Assembly: GCF_013410745.1 (NCBI RefSeq)
Contig: NZ_JACCFY010000001.1
Location: 744,001-808,000, forward strand
Direction: 5' to 3'
From: Nesterenkonia xinjiangensis
Lineage (GTDB): Bacteria > Actinomycetota > Actinomycetes > Actinomycetales > Micrococcaceae
DNA length: 64,000 nucleotides
Of the stretch, positions 1 to 6,967 are shown piece by piece (within the stretch, counting starts at the first letter, position 1; each line of letters opens with the position of its first letter). Made by a program: the position numbers and the translations under genes. The notes beneath the pieces are model-generated. The model was not told where the DNA came from and ran no database searches. It saw only the letters and a list, made by a program, of their open reading frames with translations.

Positions 1-47
1 CCCCGGCAGGAACACCACCGGCCCCTCGGACGGCTGCACATCCCTCA
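1..47 (-). CDS. possible downstream gene of the ABC operon, 5' end only
   Basis: On the minus strand a GTG (47-45) directly follows the TAG stop of the permease and stays open for 15 codons to the window edge, reading VRDVQPSEGPVVFLP. Back-to-back placement fits a further member of the transporter operon, for instance an enzyme for the imported sugar. Too little is visible to assign a family, and the start is a guess. Confidence 0.3.
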
Positions 48-932
48 CTACTTGCCAGCCCCTTCTGAGAGGCCTGCCACCAGGTACTTCTGGGCGACGA
101 ACGCGAACAGGACGACCAGCAGGGTCAGAAGGATGGACGCCGCTCCGACCTGCTGCAGCATGGGCAGGGTCTGGCCCAGCTGCGAGGCGATGAACAGCGG
201 AACCGTCATGGCCTGGGAATCCGTCAGGATCAGCGGTGTCAGGTACTCCTGGAAAGCGAAGAGGAACATGAAGACCCCTGCCGTGAGGATTCCCGGTCCC
301 ATCATGGGGATGATGACCCTCCGCAGGGCTTGGAAGCGGGTGCACCCATCGATCATGGCGGCCTCATCCACCTCCTCCGGAAGCCTCACGAAGAAGTTTC
401 TCAGCAGCCAGATGCTGAATGGCTGGTTGATCGCCACCAGGGCCGCCGAGAGCGCCAAGGTCGTGTCGTGGATGCCGAACTATCGGGACAGCTCGTACAT
501 GGGCAGGACCACGGCCAGACGAGGCAGAGCCCGGAAGACGAGCGCGATGATGAGCAGGATCGCCGAGACGTACCCGGGCGCTCTCGCCAGGGCGTAGGCT
601 GCCGGCAGCCCGATGACCAGGGCCACGATCGTGCTGATCACCGCGACGCCGAAGGTGTTGAGCAGGTACTGATAGAAGTTGGTCGCCTGCCACAGATCGA
701 CGAACGCTTCCAGCGTCGGTTCGTAGGTCATGACAGGCGGGCTGACGAAAGCGACGTTCGTCGGCTTCGTCACTGACAGGATCGTCCAGATGAACGGCGC
801 CAACATCGCCAGACAGACGCCGGCGAGGAAGAGTCCGCTCATCATCGGCGTCGCGCTGCGTCGGTGCCCGGCACTCCGCTGCCTGGAGACTCTGGACTTC
901 CCCCTGACGATCATCTCTGCTGTGCCCGTCAT
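48..932 (-). pseudogene. carbohydrate ABC transporter permease (MalG type) interrupted by an in-frame TAG
   Basis: Inner-membrane permease of a CUT1-type sugar ABC transporter. The first half starts at the ATG at 932 and ends in LPMYELSR; the second half resumes in the same frame with FGIHDTTLALSAALVAINQP and contains the EAA loop region (EEVDEAAMIDGCTRFQALRR), which docks the ATPase. The only interruption is one TAG codon at 482-480, where the family commonly has Gln (CAG to TAG is one transition). No frame change is involved. Without the stop the protein would be 294 residues, the normal family length. The ATG overlaps the stop of the upstream permease by 4 nt (ATGA), so the pair was translationally coupled. 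As read, the transporter lacks an intact second permease, unless the amber codon is suppressed or is a sequencing error. Confidence 0.85.
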
Positions 933-1801
933 AGGCTCCTCGCCTCCTTGATCGTGTTGCGAAGGAAGGGGATGAGCATGATGAGCATGATCACGATCGT
1001 CAGCACATTGATGACGCTCCCCAGTCCCAGCTGCTGGCCACCGTCTTGGAAAGCCATGTTGTAGGTGTACAGGGCAATTGATTCATTGCCGTTGAGAATG
1101 GCGTTCGGAGCCAGCGGTATCAGATTGTCGAAGACTCTCAGGACATCCATGATGGAAATGATGGCGACGAACCCGACCATCCCTCTGATGCTGGGCAGAA
1201 TCACGTGGAAATGCTTTCCGAGGGTGCCTGCCCCGTCGATCTTCGCCGCCTCGATGATCTCCTGTGGGACACCTTGGAGACCCGCCAGAAGGATCAGCAT
1301 GGAGAAGGGAAGCATCGCCCAGATGACGTTCAGAGCGATCATGATCCGGTTGGGCCACCTGTCCGTGAACCACAGGAGATCGTCCTGGCCGAACCATCCG
1401 AGGATCAGGTTCGCCACACCTCCGAAGTTGGTGTCGAAGAGCCACGAGAACATCGTGGCGCCCACGACGTTGGGAATCACGTAGGAGATGAGGAGGATCC
1501 CCAGGACCAGGGGCCTCATGCGACCGAGGTTGTTCACGAGCACAGCCAGGATGTAGCCGAGGACGATGACGACGAGCATGACGATCAGCGTGAGACCCAC
1601 GGTGAACACCACAGATGCCGCGAATCGCGGATCCGTGAGTGCCAGCATGTAGTTGTCCAGACCGACGAACGTCCCAGGCTCCCCGTAGTTGACGTCTTTC
1701 AGGCTCCACTCGACCGTCCGATACATCGGTACGAGCAGGAGACCGAACATCACCAACAGGCTCGGCAAGATCAGAATCCAGTATTCGCGTCTACTCATCA
1801 C
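929..1801 (-). CDS. carbohydrate ABC transporter permease (MalF/UgpA type)
   Basis: Membrane permease of a sugar ABC importer, 290 residues, with about six hydrophobic segments. The first follows the N-terminal SRREYWIL. The cytoplasmic EAA loop is seen as EIIEAAKIDGAGTLGKHFHVILP, followed by the closing membrane helices. It lies between the substrate-binding protein upstream (39-nt gap) and the MalG-type permease downstream (4-nt ATGA overlap), which is the standard order for this family. The start is either GTG 1801 or the adjacent ATG 1798. No ATPase is encoded here; many actinobacterial CUT1 systems share an MsiK-type ATPase encoded elsewhere, so its absence is not unusual. Confidence 0.9.
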   Translation of the reverse strand: MMSRREYWILILPSLLVMFGLLLVPMYRTVEWSLKDVNYGEPGTFVGLDNYMLALTDPRFAASVVFTVGLTLIVMLVVIVLGYILAVLVNNLGRMRPLVLGILLISYVIPNVVGATMFSWLFDTNFGGVANLILGWFGQDDLLWFTDRWPNRIMIALNVIWAMLPFSMLILLAGLQGVPQEIIEAAKIDGAGTLGKHFHVILPSIRGMVGFVAIISIMDVLRVFDNLIPLAPNAILNGNESIALYTYNMAFQDGGQQLGLGSVINVLTIVIMLIMLIPFLRNTIKEARSL

Positions 1802-1840
1802 GGCCCTTCACAGATCGCCCCGAAAGCTCTTGGGGACCCT

Positions 1841-3151
1841 TCACTCGGCATCCAGCACGTCCTGAGCATCGTCCTGCATCCGCTCCGCACCATCCTCAGG
1901 AGTGAGGTCGCCGTTGAACACCTGCGCGATGATCGGCAGGATGGCGTTGCCGACGCGGGGGATGTACGGGTGCGGCTCCACTGGCGGCGCAGAGCCGATC
2001 GCATCATTCGCCGCATCGGCATACGGGCTGTTCTCCTCGGTGACGATGCCCTCTCGTGCCGGGTAGGCGTCCGGGATCGCTGCTTCTGAGGAGTCTTCGC
2101 CCACGGACGACGCGATCATGTGGAACAGCAGCTCGTCGTCGACATCCGTGTTGGCCGGGATCGACCAGCCGTCCACAGAGAGGGCGCTGTACTGATACTC
2201 GCCGTCACCGACGACGGGAGGGGCCGCGAAGCCGATGTCATCGAAGTACTGGCTGTTGCCTTCCTGCACCAGATCGTTCATCCGGCCAGAGAACATGATG
2301 GAGATGGCTGCCGACCCGTTGTACATCTGCTGCTGGACGGCAGGCTGATCGAATGTCGTCACCTGTGGGTCCAGGAAGGGCCGGAGCTCGAGCAGCGCCT
2401 CAAAGGCCTGGATGGCCTCGGGCTGGTCGAAGTTGGGCGTCTGGGCCTCATGGTCGACCAGGTCCACGCCCAGAGATCCCAGTGCCGAGTCATAGGCCGT
2501 CAGCAGATCCGAGCTGGTGTGCAGAGGCAGCGCGAGCGGGTAGGACATCTCCCCCTGGTCCTGGATCTCCTGGGCCACGTCGCCGAGCTCGTCGAACGTC
2601 GTGGGGGGCTCCAGGCCGAGGTCGTCGAAGATATCGGTGCGGTACGCCATCACGAACACCTGAGCCTGCATGGGAAGGGCGTACAGCGACCCCTCGTAGC
2701 TCATCGCCTCGATCATCTGCGGGTTCAGCTCGTCCAGTCCATACTGCGCGCTATGCTGTTCCACCAGGTCGTCCAGGGGGATGAGCCGTTCCGTCTCGGC
2801 GTTCTCCGGAATGATCATGCCGTAGGTCTCGATGATGTCGTACGTCCCGCTGGAACCGGCGAGGGTGGTGGTGGTCCGCTGGACCTGACCGGCGAAGTCC
2901 ACCGGCTCGTGGACGACCGAGACGTCATCCTTGGAACAGTTGGCGACCAGTGCGTTCGTGAAGGGATCGATGGCGGATGAGTTGTACGCCAGGACGTTGA
3001 CCGTCGTCGGGGAGGACGGCGCCTCGAAGTCGCATGCGACCTCCGGAGCGGTCTGGTCCGCGCTCCGCGAACCTGCTCCGCATCCGCTGACCAGCATCGT
3101 GGCTCCGATGCTTGCCGCCACGGCGGCCTTCGTCGATGATCGGTGGAACAT
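1841..3151 (-). CDS. carbohydrate ABC transporter substrate-binding lipoprotein
   Basis: Extracellular solute-binding protein of family 1 (MalE-like), 436 residues. Starting at the ATG at 3151 gives a signal peptide ending in the lipobox LVSGC, so the mature protein is lipid-anchored at Cys. An AGGAG ribosome site sits 8 nt upstream of this ATG, which is why I prefer it to longer upstream starts. The body shows family features such as the FTNALVANC region, YEGSLYALPMQAQV and the Trp/Tyr-rich ligand-cleft segments. It heads the transporter operon with the two permeases. Two identical 11-bp motifs in the 256-bp leader suggest repressor control. The ligand cannot be read from sequence; the neighbouring dehydrogenase suggests a polyol or sugar acid. 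Confidence 0.9.
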   Translation of the reverse strand: MFHRSSTKAAVAASIGATMLVSGCGAGSRSADQTAPEVACDFEAPSSPTTVNVLAYNSSAIDPFTNALVANCSKDDVSVVHEPVDFAGQVQRTTTTLAGSSGTYDIIETYGMIIPENAETERLIPLDDLVEQHSAQYGLDELNPQMIEAMSYEGSLYALPMQAQVFVMAYRTDIFDDLGLEPPTTFDELGDVAQEIQDQGEMSYPLALPLHTSSDLLTAYDSALGSLGVDLVDHEAQTPNFDQPEAIQAFEALLELRPFLDPQVTTFDQPAVQQQMYNGSAAISIMFSGRMNDLVQEGNSQYFDDIGFAAPPVVGDGEYQYSALSVDGWSIPANTDVDDELLFHMIASSVGEDSSEAAIPDAYPAREGIVTEENSPYADAANDAIGSAPPVEPHPYIPRVGNAILPIIAQVFNGDLTPEDGAERMQDDAQDVLDAE

Positions 3152-3183
3152 CTTGACACTCCTATGTGAGGGTGAGCTGGATT

Positions 3184-3194
3184 CATACGTATAC
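3184..3194. promoter_or_regulatory. operator candidate, copy 1 (CATACGTATAC)
   Basis: An exact 11-bp motif repeated at 3293-3303, in the leader of the substrate-binding gene. Read on the minus strand with its flank it gives ACTTGTATACGTATG. This shares ACTTGTATAC with 60012-60021 and resembles the perfect palindrome at 60881-60896. It fits a GntR/FCD-type site; which protein binds it is inference. Confidence 0.5.
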
Positions 3195-3292
3195 AAGTCT
3201 CGGAGCCTGACAGAGGAGCCCTGGATCCGGGAATATCTAGGCATCATTCGCAGGTGATGTGACTCGCAACACACTAATATCGTAGCCCAATG

Positions 3293-3303
3293 CATACGTA
3301 TAC
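3293..3303. promoter_or_regulatory. operator candidate, copy 2 (CATACGTATAC)
   Basis: Second exact copy, 109 bp from the first. An AT-rich stretch that could serve as the -10 (TATTAG on the minus strand, about 3274-3279) follows at a spacing that would place this copy over the -35 region of the ABC operon promoter. Two spaced copies suggest repression by looping or cooperative binding. The rest of the 3152-3407 gap shows no gene. Confidence 0.5.
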
Positions 3304-3407
3304 GCTATGGATTGGGTGAAGTGATCACGACGACGCGACGCCCGCCCGGGCCTCATCTGCGGAGGCTCGGCACCACCGGCTGCGGGATTGCGGGCAGCAG
3401 GGCTAGA

Positions 3408-4730
3408 TCACGAGAGATGGCGCTCCAGGCGCATCGTGGCCGTGACCCGGTGCGCCTCCATCCCCTCGTAGGTCGAGATGACCTCCACGTGCCGGGCGAC
3501 GTCCGGCGTCGCCTCCCTCTCCACGCGCTGATACGTCAGAGGCCTGAGGAATCGAGACACGGACAACCCGGCGCTCGAACGGGCACCGCCGCCCGTCGGG
3601 AGGACGTGGTTCGTCCCGGAGACGCCCTTGTCCGAATAGGCGACCGTCGACCACGGCCCCAGGAAGATCGACCCGTAGTTGCTGAGGTTGTCGTGGTAGT
3701 ACGAATCGTCGGCCGTCTGGATCTCCAGATGCTCCGGGGCCAGGACATCCATCAGCTCCACCGCCGCCTCACGCCCTTCCGCGACATAGACGGTGCCGTA
3801 GTCCCTCCAGGCCGGTCCGGCGATGTCACGAGTGGACAACGTCTCCAGCTGCCTCTCGATCGCAGCGATGACGGCCCGCCCGAAGGAGTCCGATGTCGTC
3901 ACGAGGGACGCAGGCGACTGTGGGCCGTGCTCGGCCTGCCCCAGCAGGTCGGCGGCCACGACCTCGGGGGACGCCGTGTCATCCGCGATGACAGCGACCT
4001 CGGACGGACCTGCAAGAAGGTCCATGCCGGTCCGCCCGAACAGCTGCCTCTTGGCCTCGGTGACATAGGCGTTCCCGGCACCGATCAGCATGTCGGCTGG
4101 CCGGTCTCCCAACAGTCCGAACGCCATGGCGGCGAGCGCCTGGACGCCGCCCAGCGCGAAGGCGCGGTCGGCGCCGGCCAAGTGGGCGGCATAGAGGACG
4201 GCGGGATTCCCGCCGATGGGGTCGTTCGTCGGCGGGGTGCAGGCGATCACGCTGGGCACTCCCGCAGCCTTGGCCACGCCCACCGTCATGAATGCGCTCG
4301 CGAGGATCGGGAATCGTCCGGCCGGAAGATACGCTCCGACCCTCGGCACCGGAGTGTAGCGCTGTCCGACGACGACGCCGGGGAGCAGTTCCTTCTCGAA
4401 GTCCACCAGGTGATCCTTCTGAGCCAGGGCGAACGCCCTTGTCCGATCCGCACCCGCCGCCAGCGCCTCGCGCAGCTCCGGGGAGAGTGCGCCCCCAGCC
4501 CGCTCAAGATCCCTTGCCTGCACCTCGATGTCCCGTTCATGCGAGTCATCCAGCTTCCGGGAGTACGCGAGAACGGCATCCATGCCGTTCGCCTCGATCT
4601 CCGAGAGCATCGCGGAGACGGTCTCCACGACTTCAGGGAGCCGCTGAGCCGGCTCGCCGCCGACTTCAGCCGACTTCAACGTGTAGAAGGACCCTTCGAT
4701 GAACCTGTGATCTGAGTCATTGATCTGCAT
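3408..4730 (-). CDS. histidinol dehydrogenase-family catabolic dehydrogenase
   Basis: NAD- and zinc-dependent dehydrogenase of the HisD fold, 440 residues from the ATG at 4730 (a TTG at 4754 is also possible). The zinc and catalytic motifs are all present: GQAEHGPQS (Gln and His ligands), LAPEHLE (catalytic Glu-His), SDKGVSGTNHVLP (Asp ligand) and a C-terminal EGMEAHR (His ligand). It does not sit in a his operon but between a LysR regulator and a sugar ABC transporter. The family includes catabolic paralogues such as sulfopropanediol 3-dehydrogenase (HpsN). I therefore read it as a two-step alcohol-to-acid oxidation of the transporter's ligand rather than histidine biosynthesis. The true substrate is unknown. 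It is transcribed in the same direction as the ABC genes, 256 bp upstream of them. Confidence 0.8.
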   Translation of the reverse strand: MQINDSDHRFIEGSFYTLKSAEVGGEPAQRLPEVVETVSAMLSEIEANGMDAVLAYSRKLDDSHERDIEVQARDLERAGGALSPELREALAAGADRTRAFALAQKDHLVDFEKELLPGVVVGQRYTPVPRVGAYLPAGRFPILASAFMTVGVAKAAGVPSVIACTPPTNDPIGGNPAVLYAAHLAGADRAFALGGVQALAAMAFGLLGDRPADMLIGAGNAYVTEAKRQLFGRTGMDLLAGPSEVAVIADDTASPEVVAADLLGQAEHGPQSPASLVTTSDSFGRAVIAAIERQLETLSTRDIAGPAWRDYGTVYVAEGREAAVELMDVLAPEHLEIQTADDSYYHDNLSNYGSIFLGPWSTVAYSDKGVSGTNHVLPTGGGARSSAGLSVSRFLRPLTYQRVEREATPDVARHVEVISTYEGMEAHRVTATMRLERHLS

Positions 4731-4925
4731 GGCAATGACCCTAGGAAACCTCAAGGATTAGGACAACCCGGTAGAACACGAAGCTTGCCAACGGCTTTCC
4801 CTATACCCCGTGAAGCCGTCCCCCAGGACGGAGTTCGTCGGCGCCTGAGACCGGGCCTGTTCAGCCCGTCACCGACACGCCGGGGCAGCCGGCGCGGCCA
4901 GGTGCGGACGCCATAGGGTTGAGCC

Positions 4926-5843
4926 ATGACGATCGCTCAGCTCAGAGCTTTTCTGGCCGCATGTGACCTGGGGTCCTTCACCGCGGCCGCCCGAGAGCTG
5001 GAGATCAGCCAGGCTTCGATGTCGGAGCTCATATCCCGTCTGGAGGAGGAGCTGGGCCTGCCGCTCTTCGTCAGAGGAGGACGGCGACTGATTCTGACGT
5101 CAGCCGCCGACGAGCTCCTGCCCCACGCCCGAGGCGCGGTCTCCGCGTTCCAGAACGGCTTCAACGCCGTCCGATCGATCTCGGCTCTCGAGGGCGGCGT
5201 CTGCACGTTCGGCGTGCTCCGCAACGCGAGCTACTACGACCTGTCCGACCTCGTCGAGCGGTTCCACACCCGCTATCCGAACGTGAAGGTGCGCATGGTC
5301 GGCCTGAACTCCGCACTCGTGGCCGAAGCCGTGGCCTCCGGTGAGCTGGAGGCCGGCCTCGTCGTGCTGCCGATCTCCGAGCCGGGCCTCCACATCCGGC
5401 CTCTCCTCCGGGATGAGGTGCTCTATGTCTCAGCAGCCAGGGACCCAGACAGCGGCCCAGCCACCATCGAGGAGCTGACGCGGAACAAGCTCGTGCTCTA
5501 CGACGCGTACGCGGGCTGGAGGGACTCCACCCGGAGACAGCTCTTGGAGCGTGCCAGGCGTCACGGACTGTCACTGGACCCGGACATTGAGGTCGAGCAC
5601 GTGGAGACCGCCCTCAGACTCGTCGCATCCGGGACGGTCAACACGATAGTGGCCCGCTCCGTCCTGGAGAGCCCGAGCTGCCCGGAGGGCCTGACGGCCG
5701 CACCCTTCGCCGAGCCGCTCCATGACACGCTCGCGCTCATCCGGAGAGAGTCCACTGCGCTGTCACCGGCGACGCAGAAGATCGTCGAATTCGCCGAACA
5801 GTCATTGAGGGACAGATCCCGACGTCTCCGCCGAAGAGCGTGA
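4926..5843 (+). CDS. LysR-family transcriptional regulator
   Basis: 305-residue LysR regulator. The N-terminal winged helix-turn-helix is clear (MTIAQLRAFLAACDLGSFTAAARELEISQASMSELI, residues 1-36, given here in parts: SFTAAARELEISQASMS is the recognition unit). An effector-binding domain of the periplasmic-protein fold follows from about residue 90. It is transcribed divergently from the HisD-family dehydrogenase across a 195-bp gap, the classical arrangement for a LysR activator and its target. The gap (4731-4925) holds no gene. I saw no unambiguous T-N11-A palindrome there. Confidence 0.9.
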   Translation: MTIAQLRAFLAACDLGSFTAAARELEISQASMSELISRLEEELGLPLFVRGGRRLILTSAADELLPHARGAVSAFQNGFNAVRSISALEGGVCTFGVLRNASYYDLSDLVERFHTRYPNVKVRMVGLNSALVAEAVASGELEAGLVVLPISEPGLHIRPLLRDEVLYVSAARDPDSGPATIEELTRNKLVLYDAYAGWRDSTRRQLLERARRHGLSLDPDIEVEHVETALRLVASGTVNTIVARSVLESPSCPEGLTAAPFAEPLHDTLALIRRESTALSPATQKIVEFAEQSLRDRSRRLRRRA

Positions 5844-5865
5844 CCCGCCGGACGGCGGCGCCGTC

Positions 5866-6081
5866 TCACCCCTCAGACCAGGACATCCCCTTCGCCGCGA
5901 GCGCCTCGGTGAGGATGCGGATGGCCTTGGGGCCCACTCCATGGATGGCCAGCAGCTCCTTGGGAGCATGCGAGGCGGCATCGGCGAGATTCCGGATGCC
6001 GTGGGAGGACAGCTCGCGGGCCGCGGTCTTGCCGATCGCGTCGGGAAGGTCTCCCACGGGGCGGACGTCAGGGGTGCTCAT
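5866..6081 (-). CDS. small helix-hairpin-helix protein
   Basis: 71 residues, almost entirely one helix-hairpin-helix unit. The hairpin is LLAIHGVGPKAIRIL (about residues 43-57), preceded by a helical stretch ELSSHGIRNLADAAS. Such units bind the DNA backbone without sequence specificity and resemble the RNA polymerase alpha C-terminal or RuvA-type folds. The ATG at 6081 lies 3 nt after the stop of the SRPBCC gene, so the two are probably co-transcribed. It converges on the LysR gene with a 22-bp gap. The exact function is not predictable. Confidence 0.75.
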   Translation of the reverse strand: MSTPDVRPVGDLPDAIGKTAARELSSHGIRNLADAASHAPKELLAIHGVGPKAIRILTEALAAKGMSWSEG

Positions 6082-6084
6082 CAG

Positions 6085-6825
6085 TCATTCCTCAGAGTCG
6101 GGGGTCGTGTAGAAACGCGTGGTGCGTCCTGCGGCGGCCGCGGCCGCCTCGGCAGGCGTCCCGGCCGCCTCCGAGGCCCTGCCCCACGCGGCGCTGCTGC
6201 CGGCGATGAACTCTTCAGCGCCCGCGGTGGTGACCCAGAGGGTCTGTTCCGCCGGCACCGTGCTGCCGGTGCGCAGGTGATGGGCCAGCCCGAGCAGCGC
6301 GAGGTCCCAGCCCACGCCCCCGGCACCTGGGCCGTATGTGGACCAGAAGTCCCAGGGGATCAGCCCGCGATGCTCCACGGTCAGCCGGGAGGAGCCCTCC
6401 GCCTCAGAGTCGTGGCTCGCCGATTCGCCGCGGTACGGTTCGGCGGCCTCACAGCGGACCACCACCTGGGAGACGTCCCGGCCGAACTCCCAGCTCAGCT
6501 GCATCTCCCCCGCCTGGCCTCCGCCGGGCGGCGCACAGCGCTCCACAGTGCCGGTGGCGTTGTCCTGCACGCTGAACCGGCCGCCCAGCCGCAGATCACC
6601 GGTGACCGGGGCGAACCATCGAGCCAGCCTGTCCTCCCGCACACAGCACTGCCAGAGCTCCTCCAGGTCCACGGCGAAGCTCTGCCTCACCCGGGTCGTG
6701 ACGGCGATGCCGCCGTCGGACTTGAGGATCTCCAGCTCCCGGTGGACAGCCTCCAGCTGACCTGCGGCCTCGATGATCCGCTCCCCTGAGCTCTGTTCCG
6801 CGTGACCTGCCATGGAGACATTCAT
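6085..6825 (-). CDS. SRPBCC/AHSA1-family protein
   Basis: About 246 residues, of the START-like (Bet v1) fold often annotated as activator of Hsp90 ATPase homologue. Typical landmarks are VTTRVRQSFAVDLEELWQCC, then RLARWFAPVTGDLRLGGRF, and a late Trp/His-rich block (GVGWDLALLGLAHHL). The domain binds hydrophobic ligands in a central cavity, and its cellular role in actinobacteria is mostly unknown. I use the ATG at 6825; the ATG at 6813 is equally possible and neither has a strong ribosome site. It ends 3 nt before the small HhH gene. Long antisense frames across this region are composition artefacts. Confidence 0.75.
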   Translation of the reverse strand: MNVSMAGHAEQSSGERIIEAAGQLEAVHRELEILKSDGGIAVTTRVRQSFAVDLEELWQCCVREDRLARWFAPVTGDLRLGGRFSVQDNATGTVERCAPPGGGQAGEMQLSWEFGRDVSQVVVRCEAAEPYRGESASHDSEAEGSSRLTVEHRGLIPWDFWSTYGPGAGGVGWDLALLGLAHHLRTGSTVPAEQTLWVTTAGAEEFIAGSSAAWGRASEAAGTPAEAAAAAAGRTTRFYTTPDSEE

Positions 6826-6967
6826 CCAGAGGACAGCCTCCGGCGGCAACTCCTCGAGGCCGAAGGACCGACGCTGTTCACCGTGAGGCCTATTCCTGTT
6901 CTCCACATTCTGTTTGGATGGACAACGATCTGAGCACCTGATCTGAGCACCTGATGAGGGAGAACAC

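Noticed and set aside
480-482. Pyrrolysine or programmed readthrough at the amber codon
   Set aside because: No pyl genes are visible, the protein is an ordinary sugar permease, and the codon replaces a common Gln; mutation or error is simpler.
1205-2089. Long open frames antisense to clear genes (also about 10456-12123 minus, 14488-16122 plus, 35752-37497 plus, 44815-47127 plus, 49181-51622 minus)
   Set aside because: They mirror well-conserved genes, have no recognisable domains and show the codon composition expected of the opposite strand in a GC-rich genome.
3408-4730. Histidine-biosynthetic hisD
   Set aside because: No other his genes are nearby, and the context (LysR, sugar ABC transporter) points to a catabolic paralogue; not excluded without the rest of the genome.
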